Positions 52,568 through 62,057 of a stretch of DNA of 64,000 nt are shown one piece after another. The notes under the pieces are model-generated. The model was not told where the DNA came from, made no database searches, and saw nothing but the letters and a program-made list of their open reading frames with translations. A program made the translations under genes and the position numbers. Numbering within the stretch: position 1 is the first letter of the stretch; each line of letters starts with the position of its first letter. Source of the stretch: Bacillota bacterium (lineage in GTDB: Bacteria; Bacillota; UBA994); contig WSXW01000004.1 in assembly GCA_009773495.1 (NCBI GenBank), positions 1-64,000 of the forward strand. Direction: 5' to 3'.

Positions 52568-54022
52568 ATGATAGTAAACAAAATAGTCCGCGTACGTATT
52601 GCTCCTAGCCCAACGGGTGACGCTCATGTTGGTCATGCACGCACTGCACTTTACGACTACCTCTTCGCTAAGCAACGTGGCGGCACATTTGTTTTACGTA
52701 TTGACGACACCGATACTGCCCGCAATACTGCGACGAGCGAAGAAGGTGTATACCGTGGGTTGCGTTGGCTCGGCCTAGAATGGGATGAAGGCCCGGACAA
52801 GGGCGGCGCTTATGGCCCCTATCGCCAGAGTGAACGGTTGGACATCTACGGTCATTATGTAAATGAGCTGTTGGCTAGTGGCAAGGCCTATGAGTGCTAT
52901 TGCACGGCAGCAGAGCTAGAGGCCGAACGACAGGCCCAGATAGAAGCTAAGGACCACCCTCGCTATAGCGGCAAGTGTTGCAACCTTACCGCAGAGGATA
53001 AGGGACATCTTCAGGCAGAGGGCAGAGTGCCAACAGTGCGCCTGAAGGTGATCAGCGGTATAGTCGGGTTCACTGACTTGGTGCGAGGTTGGATTGAAGC
53101 AGATACTTCACTGATGGGGGACTTTATAATTCTCAAGTCAAGTGGTATTCCGGTGTACAACTTCGCCACTGTCATAGACGATCACCTGATGGAGATGACG
53201 CACGTCACCCGCGGCGCTGAGCATATTGCTAATACCTTTAACCAATTACTCACCTATAAGGCCCTAGGATGGACAGCGCCACATTTCGCACACTTTAGCA
53301 TCATGCTCAATGAAGATCGTAGCAAGATGAGCAAACGTAAAGGTGCTACGTTTCTTGGGCAGTATGCGGAAATGGGATACCTGCCAGAAGCCATGCTTAA
53401 CTTCCTAGCGTTCTTAGGGTGGAGTCCCGGAGGTACTGAAGAAGAGATTTATACCTTAGAGCAGCTACAGAAGCTATTCTCCCTTGAACGTTGTACGGTT
53501 TCTAATGCCGTATTCGATATTAAGAAGCTGGACTGGATTAATGCTAAGTGGATTCGTATCCTCTCTCCCGAGGATTTGGCTAGCCGTTTAGTCCCCTTCC
53601 TCCGAAAGGCTGACCTTTTAGGCGAGGATGTGGATATGGAGTTTCTGACACAAGTCACAAGGCTGATACAAGAGCGTCTACCGCGCCTAGATGAAGCGGC
53701 TACTGCTTGCACTACCTTCTTGAGAGAACCAGCCGTACCAGTCGACGAGCTTCGCCAGTTACTTGGAGACAATGACGCTCAGGTTTGCATTTCTGCTGTT
53801 ATAGATTCGCTTGAATCAGTTGACTGGGATGAGGCAGAAATTGAGCAAGCCATTCGCCGCATCCAAGAGCAACTCGGGTGGAGCACCAAGGTGTATTATA
53901 TGTTTTTACGCCTCGCCGTTATGGGCAGCAAGGTTTCTCCCCCGCTCTTCTCGAGCATGGCTGTTCTGGGTAAAGAAAAAGTGCTATCTAGAATGCAACG
54001 CACTGCTGCATCTCTTTACTAG
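52568..54022 (+). CDS. gltX: Glutamate--tRNA ligase
   Basis: The 484-residue class I synthetase has the HIGH-type motif (PSPTGDAHVGHARTALYDYL, His-Val-Gly-His variant) and KMSKS-type motif (SKMSKRKG). The C-terminal anticodon-binding helical region is present. It charges tRNA-Glu, and in many Firmicutes also tRNA-Gln for later amidation. The ATG at 52568 has AAGGAGGG upstream; an in-frame start at 52538 precedes the ribosome site and is rejected. A hairpin (CGAGAA...TTCTCG, 52504-52535) lies in the leader. A strong terminator follows. The Glu-type T-box is separated from it by an opposing gene. Confidence 0.95.
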   Translation: MIVNKIVRVRIAPSPTGDAHVGHARTALYDYLFAKQRGGTFVLRIDDTDTARNTATSEEGVYRGLRWLGLEWDEGPDKGGAYGPYRQSERLDIYGHYVNELLASGKAYECYCTAAELEAERQAQIEAKDHPRYSGKCCNLTAEDKGHLQAEGRVPTVRLKVISGIVGFTDLVRGWIEADTSLMGDFIILKSSGIPVYNFATVIDDHLMEMTHVTRGAEHIANTFNQLLTYKALGWTAPHFAHFSIMLNEDRSKMSKRKGATFLGQYAEMGYLPEAMLNFLAFLGWSPGGTEEEIYTLEQLQKLFSLERCTVSNAVFDIKKLDWINAKWIRILSPEDLASRLVPFLRKADLLGEDVDMEFLTQVTRLIQERLPRLDEAATACTTFLREPAVPVDELRQLLGDNDAQVCISAVIDSLESVDWDEAEIEQAIRRIQEQLGWSTKVYYMFLRLAVMGSKVSPPLFSSMAVLGKEKVLSRMQRTAASLY

Positions 54023-54057
54023 AAAAGGTAGGCTGGTCATGGACCTGCCTACCTTTT
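54023..54057 (+). terminator. gltX terminator
   Basis: The arms AAAAGGTAGGC (54023-54033) and GCCTACCTTTT (54047-54057) form an 11-bp stem ending in four T. Confidence 0.85.
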
Positions 54058-54082
54058 GCTATGTGTAGTAAAGTATTTTTTC

Positions 54083-54110
54083 AGAGAGACGGCGTTTATG
54101 CCGTCTCTCT
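54083..54110. terminator. Hairpin at the end of the MFS remnant
   Basis: The arms AGAGAGACGGC (54083-54093) and GCCGTCTCTCT (54100-54110) form a perfect 11-bp stem. It lies between gltX and the MFS remnant. Confidence 0.65.
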
Positions 54111-54481
54111 GTGCATTACTCCATTAAGACTGATTCTATCCACAACACCCATGTACATAATCAGGAAGGCCGCTAGCATGCCGCCCAAGACCAAAAAACC
54201 TACATGTATGCCATGACCAGTGGAGATATACCCAAAACCAAGGCCTACAACGGCCGCCACCACCCGAAACGCTAGGGACTGATATGATTCTACTGTAGCT
54301 CTAAACTGCGATGGGGCACGATGGTGTAGGTAGCCTGCCACCAAGGGCTCGATTAGCCCGGCCACGCCGTAAGCCAAAAAGAGGAACAACAAGCTCCAAG
54401 GGTTATTGAGAGCCCCCATTAGAAGTACATCACACGTAAACAAAGCCAGAACACTTGCGAAGAGGGTCTCTACACATCCTA
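54096..54481 (-). pseudogene. MFS transporter, C-terminal remnant
   Basis: An open frame of about 125 residues encodes the last four or so membrane helices of a major facilitator protein (FLAYGVAGLIEPLVAGYLHHR, FRVVAAVVGLGFGYISTGHG). The frame opens after a stop codon at its 5' end without a start codon or ribosome site; the first ATG-like start inside it is a GTT/ATG cluster near 54443. A full MFS protein has about 400 residues. Its last residues and stop run into a hairpin (54083-54110). It is therefore a deletion remnant. Confidence 0.65.
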
Positions 54482-54617
54482 GACACCTCCATCAACTAAA
54501 GTATAGCACTGTGAATACTATCGCCCCCCTGAGAGATTGCTTTCCTATTGTGCATATGCCTAGTTTCCACACTCCACACTAGGGCTCCTCATTCTATAGA
54601 TGCTTCTTATAGCTCAT

Positions 54618-56006
54618 CTAGTCTGATACACTTGGTGCAGGACTAGCTTCGGCGAACATTTGCTGGCGCACGACTGCCTTGGCTTTCCACGCCCCTGAGA
54701 AGTATCGCAGAGTAGGAATTATGGTCCCCACTACCCATCCGGCAGGTATGGCCCACCATATCCCACGATAACTGATGCTAGGGATTGTTACGAGCCAATA
54801 ACCGACCGAGACACGCGTGATTAAGGCAACTATGGTTGTAACCATAGGAATCATGGCGTCACCCGCTCCTCTTAACACCCCGCTAAATACATTCATGATC
54901 CCAAATATGACGTAAAAGATGGACACAGTTTGCATGTACTGTACGCCTCGGGCTATTACCTCGGTTTCCTCAGCGTTGATGAATACCTGAATCATATGTG
55001 ACCCCATAGTAAACACGAAAATAGAAACCACAGCGCAAGAGAATACCACCATCCCGATAGAGGCCCAGAGACCGCTACGCACGCGATCAAGCCTATTCGC
55101 ACCAATGTTCTGACCAGTAAAAGTAGATACTGCCATACCAAGACTCATTATGGGCATCAGGGCGAAAGAATCCATGCGCGACGCTGCGGTATAGGCTGCT
55201 ACAGTAACGCTGCCAAAAGAGTTCACGAGAGCTTGCATAGCCATCATACCGACCGAAGCTACTGTCTGCTGAATAGATGATGGAATGCCGATTTTAAGCA
55301 TGGTTTTAAAAATATCGATGTCAAACACCCACTCTGCACGGGTAAAACGGAGCAGAGGGACATGCTTATATACAAAAACAATACATAGCACAGAAGAAAT
55401 CCCTTGAGCTATTAGCGTAGCCCAAGCCACTCCGCGCACTCCCCAACCTAACGCGACTACGAAGTAAATATCTAGACCAATATTAATAACCGAGGATATC
55501 ATTAGAAAGTACAGCGGTGTCTTAGAATCACCAAGAGAACGCAAAATACCCGCAAAGGCATTGTAGGCGAACATAAAGATTAATCCGCCGAAGAATATTT
55601 GCATGTAAGCAACAGAGTCACCAATAATCTCTGGGGGGGTGCGTAATAGGTGCAAGAGCGGACGGCTCAAAAACAATCCGATCAAAGACATAACAAGGGC
55701 GAACACAAGCTGAAAGCTTAGCGCCGTGGACACGGCTCTACGTACCTTGTCTATTTTTTTAGCGCCAAAAAACTGCGAAATTACTACACCTGAACCCATG
55801 GTAAGGCCCAGAACTAAAGAGATAAGCAAGAAAATTATAGGGAAACTTGTCCCAACAGCTGCCAAAGCGTTAGGCCCAACGAAACGTCCAACCACAATGG
55901 CATCTACCATGTTGTACATTTGCTGAAAGACATTACCCAGCAACATAGGAAGGGAAAAGATCAAAATCAACTTTGCTGCGGATCCCTGCGTCATATCTTT
56001 AACCAT
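54618..56006 (-). CDS. MATE-family efflux transporter
   Basis: The 462-residue protein has twelve membrane helices in two related halves. The start is typical (KLILIFSLPMLLGNVFQQMYNMVDAIVVGRFVG), as is AFAGILRSLGDSKTP and, in the second half, GVLRGAGDAMIPM. It belongs to the NorM/DinF-like Na+ or H+ coupled exporters of drugs or metabolites. The ATG at 56006 has AGGTAGG upstream. No regulator gene is adjacent. Confidence 0.93.
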   Translation of the reverse strand: MVKDMTQGSAAKLILIFSLPMLLGNVFQQMYNMVDAIVVGRFVGPNALAAVGTSFPIIFLLISLVLGLTMGSGVVISQFFGAKKIDKVRRAVSTALSFQLVFALVMSLIGLFLSRPLLHLLRTPPEIIGDSVAYMQIFFGGLIFMFAYNAFAGILRSLGDSKTPLYFLMISSVINIGLDIYFVVALGWGVRGVAWATLIAQGISSVLCIVFVYKHVPLLRFTRAEWVFDIDIFKTMLKIGIPSSIQQTVASVGMMAMQALVNSFGSVTVAAYTAASRMDSFALMPIMSLGMAVSTFTGQNIGANRLDRVRSGLWASIGMVVFSCAVVSIFVFTMGSHMIQVFINAEETEVIARGVQYMQTVSIFYVIFGIMNVFSGVLRGAGDAMIPMVTTIVALITRVSVGYWLVTIPSISYRGIWWAIPAGWVVGTIIPTLRYFSGAWKAKAVVRQQMFAEASPAPSVSD

Positions 56007-56241
56007 AGGAGCACCTACCTTCAGGTTTAATGTAATAGTGACGTTGTTACCATAGGGAAGACATATTACTTAGCATACCATATTCTTTGGATATAGTACA
56101 AAGTTACTGTCAAAATAATTGCGCACAAAACGGAGCGCTTCCGCTTGCCGCTATCCGCTTGAACATGAAACATGACCTAGAACGAATCACTAACACTACA
56201 CTAAACACAAGGGTAGGCCGCAACCTGCTGCGTTGCATGAC

Positions 56242-57162
56242 CTATCTCCCCAAAAACTGCACCAACAGCGGAATGGTCAGAAATGAGCCCAAGGTCGTTA
56301 CGAGTACACCCATGGCGGCCTGCTGGCTATTCCAACCATATTTATCAGTGAGAACAATGGATCGGACGAAAGTTGGCATAGCGGCTAAGATCACTACCAT
56401 GGTAGACATCATTGGGTCTACAGTTAAAAATGTCAATGCTAATGCCGCTATAGCAGGAGAAACTACTAATCGGCCTAGTACCAAAACTGGTACATGCTTA
56501 GAGAAGACTCCGTTAGCGAAATCGATCTCTGCTAAAGCCGCGCCAGTTAACAATAAGGCAAAAGGAGAAGCGGTACTCGCCACACTAGTCATGGCGTCGG
56601 TAAGGGCTAGTGGCAATGGCAGAGCTATGACCCCTGCCAAAGTGCCTAAAACGAGTCCGATTAAGGTAGGTGTAAAGATCTGCTTAAAATTATTGACTGA
56701 TATATCCTGTCTTGGAGAGAGCAATAAAAGTCCTAATGTCCATAATATTGTATCTGAGCCCAGCGAGAACAGTAGTACCACTGCCACGCCTTCAGAGCCA
56801 AACACTGCCAGAGCAATGGGAAGACCCAAATAAAGGTTGTTGCCGAACATGTTAAGAAATGAAACCAAATGTCTTTCTGAACAGGGGATACCAAACAACA
56901 TCGACAAGAGACGGGCGGAGCCCCAATTTACAAAGCAGAGTCCAGCCCCCAACAGCACAGGAACAAACGAAGTGGATAAAAGTTCGCGGGTCATGGTACT
57001 ACGCATTGAAGAGAAGACCATCATCGGCAGCACGAAATTAAATAGTAAGCGGTTTAAGCCTTGTCGCAGTGTTTTATCCAATAGTCCGACCCGAGACAGG
57101 CCTGCACCGGCTAACATCACAATCAAAAGTCCCATCAGTTTGCTTATGAGCATAGAAACCAC
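56242..57162 (-). CDS. Second AEC-family transporter
   Basis: The 306-residue membrane protein has about ten helices, with DKTLRQGLNRLLFNFVLPMMV near the start and ILAAMPTFVRSIVLTDKYGWNSQQAAMGVLVTT near the end, typical of AEC permeases. It is only moderately similar to the paralogue at 48634. It likely transports organic anions. The start is GTG at 57162 or ATG at 57153; GGTGGGGG lies upstream. It stands alone. Confidence 0.88.
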   Translation of the reverse strand: MVSMLISKLMGLLIVMLAGAGLSRVGLLDKTLRQGLNRLLFNFVLPMMVFSSMRSTMTRELLSTSFVPVLLGAGLCFVNWGSARLLSMLFGIPCSERHLVSFLNMFGNNLYLGLPIALAVFGSEGVAVVLLFSLGSDTILWTLGLLLLSPRQDISVNNFKQIFTPTLIGLVLGTLAGVIALPLPLALTDAMTSVASTASPFALLLTGAALAEIDFANGVFSKHVPVLVLGRLVVSPAIAALALTFLTVDPMMSTMVVILAAMPTFVRSIVLTDKYGWNSQQAAMGVLVTTLGSFLTIPLLVQFLGR

Positions 57163-57360
57163 GATGTCGCCCCCACCTTACTGTCGATGATATCGGCAAT
57201 GTGCTGATTTCCTATGGTATCCCTAATTGGGAATTTATACCTGTTCACTTTTAGCACATATCTCTCTTAATCTTCTACGTAAACAGAAATACTCCTGCAA
57301 GAAGAGGGATGGAGAACGGACACCGCAGAGAGTGATTACGATACACAAAGGATACCCAAT

Positions 57361-57403
57361 GCTTAGGGCAGCGTCTAAGTGCGACACTGCCCTAAGCGAT
57401 TTT
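57361..57403. terminator. Hairpin downstream of IMP dehydrogenase
   Basis: The arms GCTTAGGGCAG and CTGCCCTAAGC (ending at 57397) pair perfectly, with a partly paired loop. ATTTTT follows on the plus strand, so the classic T-run is on that side. Confidence 0.65.
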
Positions 57404-57425
57404 TAGTTTGTGATTAGTGATTTCG

Positions 57426-58931
57426 TTAGTTCGGATCAGTTTCCTTTAGAATGACGTCGTGCGCGCCACCTTCAATAATACTAGTGGAAGACACCAAGGT
57501 AATCCGTGCTACTTGCTGCAGCTGTTCGATAGACACTGCACCACAGTTACACATGGTGGATTTAATCTTACTTACGCTGACCTTTAAGTTGTCTCTGAGA
57601 GAACCAGCATAAGGGACAAACGAGTCAACACCTTCTTCAAACTCCATCTCCTGTTTATCCCCACCTGAGTCATAACGCTGCCAATTGCGCGCACGGTTAG
57701 AACCCTCGCCCCACAGCTCTTTAACGTATTTCCCGCCGATCTTAAGCCTGCGGGTTGGGCTTTCGTCAAAGCGGGCGAAGTAACGTCCCATCATTACGAA
57801 ATCAGCACCCATAGCAAGAGCTAGGGTTATATGATAATCATGGACTATGCCGCCATCGGAACAGATGGGAACATATACGCCAGTCTGAGCGAAATACTCG
57901 TCCCTGGCCTTAGCTGCCTCGATAACAGCTGTAGCCTGACCACGGCCAATACCCTTCTGCTCACGGGTTATGCAAATAGCCCCGCCTCCAACGCCAACCT
58001 TAACAAAATCTGCACCGGCCTCGGCTAGATATAAGAACCCTTCTCTATCCACAACATTGCCCGCCCCGACTCTAACTGAACCGCCATATTGGGTCTTAAT
58101 CCACTTAAGAGTATCTGCTTGCCATTCGGAAAAGCCATCGGATGAATCTATACATAGGACATCCGCACCCGCTTCTACTAAAGCAGGCACTCTTTCCTGG
58201 TAATCACGAGTATTAATACCTGCACCTACTACCAACCTCTTATGAGCGTCAAGCAGTTCATAGGGGTTTTCTTTGTGGCTATCGTAGTCTTTGCGGAAGA
58301 CTAGGTAGACTAGGTTGTGATTATCGTCAATAATGGGTAAGCAATTAAGTTTGTGCTCCCAAATCATATCGTTAGCCTCAGAGAGAGAGATGCCTTCTCT
58401 GCCATATATCAACGAGGAGGCTGGGGTGAAAAATTCCTTTACCTTGGTGTCTAGGGCGGTACGGCTGAGTCTATAATCGCGACTAGCAATTAGCCCTACC
58501 AATTTACCCGTAGGCGAGCCGTCCTCAGTAACTGCAACTGTGGAATGGCCAGACTGCTCCTTAAGCGCTAAAACATCCTTCAGGGTGTCGTCGGGCTTAA
58601 GATTGGAGTCGCTCACAACGAAGCCTGCTTTATACTTCTTAACCTTACGTACCATTTCGCTTTGCTGATTTATAGCTTGAGACCCAAATATGAAGGATAT
58701 CCCCCCACACCTTGAGAGGGCGATGGCCATGTTATGGTCTGAAACTGATTGCATGATGGCCGACGAAAAAGGGACATTGATGGTAACAGGACACTGCTCT
58801 GCACCTTTTCTGAACCTCACTATAGGCGTCTTGAGCGAAACCCTGTCGGGGGTGCACTCCTTAGTGGTGAGATTAGGAATGAGCAGGTATTCATTAAACG
58901 TTCGTGACGGTTCAGTGCAGTAAAAAGCCAT
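57426..58931 (-). CDS. guaB: IMP dehydrogenase, Tritrichomonas-like clade
   Basis: The 501-residue enzyme converts IMP to XMP with NAD+, the committed step to GMP. A (beta/alpha)8 barrel is interrupted by two CBS domains (about 100-225). The catalytic cysteine is in [17 protein letters not shown]; most bacteria have GPGSICTTR. The flap [10 protein letters not shown] and [12 protein letters not shown], and the N-terminus ([13 protein letters not shown]), closely follow the Tritrichomonas foetus enzyme as I recall it. The ATG at 58931 has AAGGAAG upstream and fits that N-terminus; the frame is open a further 88 codons upstream but the sequence there is unrelated. The 236-bp gap to the divergent ggt gene has GC-rich hairpins but no riboswitch I recognise. 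Confidence 0.94.
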   Translation of the reverse strand: MAFYCTEPSRTFNEYLLIPNLTTKECTPDRVSLKTPIVRFRKGAEQCPVTINVPFSSAIMQSVSDHNMAIALSRCGGISFIFGSQAINQQSEMVRKVKKYKAGFVVSDSNLKPDDTLKDVLALKEQSGHSTVAVTEDGSPTGKLVGLIASRDYRLSRTALDTKVKEFFTPASSLIYGREGISLSEANDMIWEHKLNCLPIIDDNHNLVYLVFRKDYDSHKENPYELLDAHKRLVVGAGINTRDYQERVPALVEAGADVLCIDSSDGFSEWQADTLKWIKTQYGGSVRVGAGNVVDREGFLYLAEAGADFVKVGVGGGAICITREQKGIGRGQATAVIEAAKARDEYFAQTGVYVPICSDGGIVHDYHITLALAMGADFVMMGRYFARFDESPTRRLKIGGKYVKELWGEGSNRARNWQRYDSGGDKQEMEFEEGVDSFVPYAGSLRDNLKVSVSKIKSTMCNCGAVSIEQLQQVARITLVSSTSIIEGGAHDVILKETDPN

Positions 58932-59167
58932 TCTTGCATCTTCCTTTCGGCTTCGCCATGTTTTACGGAATATTCTATAGGTTGTCTGGGCTTTCCGCAA
59001 GTCCCAACCCCAAAGCCTTAGTTTCCCGAGCCAAACGCCGGTGGAGGGGTTGTTTTTATAATTGTTTGCCGAAAACATTAACGTATAGAAGGAATCTACT
59101 CTAACAAAGCTAATAATATATATAGACAGTATTACGACTGACGAAGAACTTTGAGGGAGGCCTATAC

Positions 59168-60778
59168 ATGAATCCTGACCCGCTTTATTATCCATATCCC
59201 TCGCAACGAATGAGCGTGTATGCTAAAAAAGGCATGGTAGCAACTTCTCAACCGCTTGCTGCACAAGCAGGGCTAGACATTATTAAGAAGGGTGGCAACG
59301 CTATTGACGCAGCGATTGCCACAGCCGCGTGCCTCACCGTACTCGAGCCTACTTCAAATGGGATAGGTAGCGATGCTTATGCCCTAGTGTGGGTAAAGGG
59401 TGAGCTTCATGGGCTAAACTCTAGTGGTCCTGCTCCTAATGAACTATCCATCAAGGCTGTGCAGGCCCTAGGTCACATCGAAATGCCAAAATTTGGCTTG
59501 ACCCCTGTTACTGTGCCAGGAGCCCCGGCTGCGTGGGCCGCGCTCTCAGCCAAATTTGGGCGTCTCCCTCTTACTGAGGTCTTAGCTCCTGCTATTGATT
59601 ATGCAGAAAATGGCTATCCCCTCTCCCCAGTTCTAGGTCGCTATTGGAAGCAGGCGTTAGTAAATGACATGCGCGAGCTAAAGGGTGACGTACACCAGAA
59701 CTACTTTGAAACCTTTGCTCCCGGCGGGCGCCCACCTGAAATCGGCGAAATGTGGCGTTCTCCTGGTCATGCCGCGACTCTCCGCTCAATTGCGCAAACC
59801 AAGTCGGAGTCATTCTATCGTGGCCAACTCGCAGACAAAATAGATGAGTTCTCACGCCAGTATGGTGGCTTTATTCGCAAGGAAGACTTGGCAAATTTCT
59901 ACCCCGAATGGGTTAAGCCCATCTCAGTAAACTATCGCGGCTATGCGGTGTGGGAGATTCCACCCAATGGCCAAGGACTCGTCGCCTTGATTGCTCTCAA
60001 TATCCTCAAGGGCTTCGACTTTGTAGAGAAGGACAGTGTAGAGAGCTACCACCTACAGATGGAAGCGATGAAGCTAGCCTTCGCGGATGGCCTTAAATAC
60101 ATTACGGATTCTAAGCATATGAAAATGCCAGTCGAGGCACTGCTTAGCGAAGAATACGCAGCCGAACGGCGAAAGCTCATCGGAGAAAAGGCCCTCATGC
60201 CGAAGCCGGGAGAACCACCTAAGGGCGGGACCGTTTATCTAGCGGCGGCGGACGGCGAAGGCAACATGGTTTCTTACATTCAGAGCAACTACATGGGCTT
60301 TGGCGCCCGTATTGTGGTGCCCGGCACCGGTATTTCGCTGCAGAACAGAGGGCACAATTTCTCACTAGACGCACAGCACGAGAATGCGCTGGCACCTGGT
60401 AAGCGCACTTTCCATACAATCATCCCCGGTTTCCTTACTAAGGATGGTCAGGCGGTCGGACCCTTCGGCGTTATGGGAGGTTTTATGCAACCACAAGGCC
60501 ATGCGCAAGTCATTATGAATACTATCGACTTTAACCTAAACCCACAGGCAGCCCTAGATGCTCCTAGGTGGCAGTGGACTGACGGCAAGACCATACAGGT
60601 TGAGCCGCACTTCCCCACCCATATCGCCCAGGCTCTGATGCGAAGGGGGCACCAAGTACAACGCACGGTAGATAGCGGCGGCTATGGCCGAGGCCAGATT
60701 ATTTGGCGCGACCCAGTCACCGGAGTTCTCTGCGGCGGCACCGAAGCTAGAACCGACGGACATATTGCGTCCTGGTAA
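59168..60778 (+). CDS. ggt: Gamma-glutamyltransferase
   Basis: This 536-residue Ntn hydrolase cleaves gamma-glutamyl bonds (glutathione and related compounds). Autoprocessing is expected at Thr355 ([13 protein letters not shown]), which becomes the nucleophile of the small subunit. Substrate-site glycines and [11 protein letters not shown] are present. No signal peptide is visible, so this looks like a cytosolic GGT-like enzyme. The ATG at 59168 has GGGAGG with 7-nt spacing. LarC begins 30 bp after its stop, so it is probably co-transcribed with the lar genes. A link to nickel-pincer chemistry is not known. Confidence 0.92.
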   Translation: MNPDPLYYPYPSQRMSVYAKKGMVATSQPLAAQAGLDIIKKGGNAIDAAIATAACLTVLEPTSNGIGSDAYALVWVKGELHGLNSSGPAPNELSIKAVQALGHIEMPKFGLTPVTVPGAPAAWAALSAKFGRLPLTEVLAPAIDYAENGYPLSPVLGRYWKQALVNDMRELKGDVHQNYFETFAPGGRPPEIGEMWRSPGHAATLRSIAQTKSESFYRGQLADKIDEFSRQYGGFIRKEDLANFYPEWVKPISVNYRGYAVWEIPPNGQGLVALIALNILKGFDFVEKDSVESYHLQMEAMKLAFADGLKYITDSKHMKMPVEALLSEEYAAERRKLIGEKALMPKPGEPPKGGTVYLAAADGEGNMVSYIQSNYMGFGARIVVPGTGISLQNRGHNFSLDAQHENALAPGKRTFHTIIPGFLTKDGQAVGPFGVMGGFMQPQGHAQVIMNTIDFNLNPQAALDAPRWQWTDGKTIQVEPHFPTHIAQALMRRGHQVQRTVDSGGYGRGQIIWRDPVTGVLCGGTEARTDGHIASW

Positions 60779-60808
60779 CAGAGGCAGGCCAAGAAGGGGG
60801 AGAACACT

Positions 60809-62056
60809 ATCAGAGCATTATACTACGATTGTTTTTCCGGTATTAGCGGCGATATGAACCTAGGGGCCTTACTAGATGTCGGAGTACCTTTTGAACATTT
60901 GGAGGCCGAGCTTACCAAGCTAGGTTTGTCGGAGCACTACCGCTTAACCGCGTGTAAGCGAATTAAGCTGGGCATTGAAGGTACAAAATTCGATGTGGAG
61001 CTTGTTGTAACCAAACATCAGCATGACTGCGACCATAAACACGAGCATACACACCACACGGCACAGGCCCATGGGCCTAGTAGTGAACACCATGAGCATC
61101 GTAGTTTTTCGGATGTTAAGGCAATCATCGAGAATAGCTCATTAGCGATTGCTGTTAAGAGCCGCGCTATAGCTATATTTCATCAGTTAGCCGTAGCGGA
61201 GGCTAAGGTGCATGGCAAGACTGAGGATGAAGTCCACTTTCATGAGGTGGGTGCAATCGATGCCATCGTGGATATCGTAGGTGCTGCCATCTGCCTAGAG
61301 TACTTACAAGTTGAAGCTGTATACGCCTTGCCACCGGAAGTGGGTTCAGGGTTTGTTAAATGTGCCCACGGGCTGATGCCTGTACCAGCCCCAGCTACAG
61401 CAGAATTACTCACTGGTATACCGTTTACCCAACGCCTCAAAGGAGAGGCTACTACGCCCACGGGGGCAACGATTCTCAGGCACTTGGTTAAGTGCTACTA
61501 CCGTCCTGAAGCGCTTATTGTGGAGAAGATTGGCTACGGCCTAGGCACCAAGGACTTTGAACAGCCGAATGTGCTGCGAGTCTACCTGGGAACGGTGGAT
61601 TCCCCAGGACGTGGTCTGGAGCGCGCGACACAATACTTGGTTGAAACAAATATCGATGACCAGAATCCAGAATTCTTTGGCGACACGGAAGCCCGTTTAT
61701 TCGCTGCTGGGGCAGTGGACGTTTACCGTACTCCAATCTATATGAAAAAGGGGCGCCTAGGCGTAAAGCTGTCGATCCTTTACCCAGCAGAAAGCGAGCA
61801 AGCGGTGTTAGATGTAGTATTTCGTGAGACGACTACCATTGGCCTCAGACGCACTACTGTTGATAAGCTAATGCTAGAGCGTAAATTCGTTAAGATTGAA
61901 ACCCCTTTGGGAACGATATCTGTTAAGCAAGCCTATTATAAAGGGCAACTGATTAACCAAAAACCAGAGTACGAAGACTTACAGGCTATTGCCCTGACGA
62001 ACGGGCTCACCATTAAGGCGCTTTACACCAAAATTCTACCTTATGTGGAGGCATAA
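60809..62056 (+). CDS. larC: LarC, nickel insertion for the nickel-pincer cofactor
   Basis: The 415-residue protein inserts nickel into the pyridinium dithiocarboxylate precursor of the nickel-pincer nucleotide. The usual N-terminus of LarC (LYxDCFSGISGDM) is encoded, but upstream of the first ATG (60854). Between the ggt stop codon and that ATG the same frame has no ATG, GTG or TTG. The likely start is ATC at 60809 (IRALYYDCFSGISGDM), with GGGGGAG six bases before it. A histidine-rich nickel-binding stretch (HKHEHTHH, about 69-97) and HFHEVGAIDAIVDI are present. Unlike Lactobacillus plantarum larC, it is a single frame. LarE follows after 1 bp. Confidence 0.9.
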   Translation: MRALYYDCFSGISGDMNLGALLDVGVPFEHLEAELTKLGLSEHYRLTACKRIKLGIEGTKFDVELVVTKHQHDCDHKHEHTHHTAQAHGPSSEHHEHRSFSDVKAIIENSSLAIAVKSRAIAIFHQLAVAEAKVHGKTEDEVHFHEVGAIDAIVDIVGAAICLEYLQVEAVYALPPEVGSGFVKCAHGLMPVPAPATAELLTGIPFTQRLKGEATTPTGATILRHLVKCYYRPEALIVEKIGYGLGTKDFEQPNVLRVYLGTVDSPGRGLERATQYLVETNIDDQNPEFFGDTEARLFAAGAVDVYRTPIYMKKGRLGVKLSILYPAESEQAVLDVVFRETTTIGLRRTTVDKLMLERKFVKIETPLGTISVKQAYYKGQLINQKPEYEDLQAIALTNGLTIKALYTKILPYVEA

Positions 62057-62057
62057 C

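Noticed and set aside
56087-56833. 248-codon plus-strand frame opposite the AEC transporter
   Set aside because: It is a shadow of the membrane protein gene on the other strand and has no ribosome site.
58932-59167. Purine, ZTP or guanidine riboswitch before guaB
   Set aside because: None of the conserved core sequences of these riboswitches could be read in the leader; only generic GC-rich pairing is seen.
58932-59195. 88-residue N-terminal extension of IMP dehydrogenase
   Set aside because: The extension is unrelated to any IMPDH N-terminus and lies in the divergent promoter region. The ATG at 58931 has a ribosome site and fits the family N-terminus.
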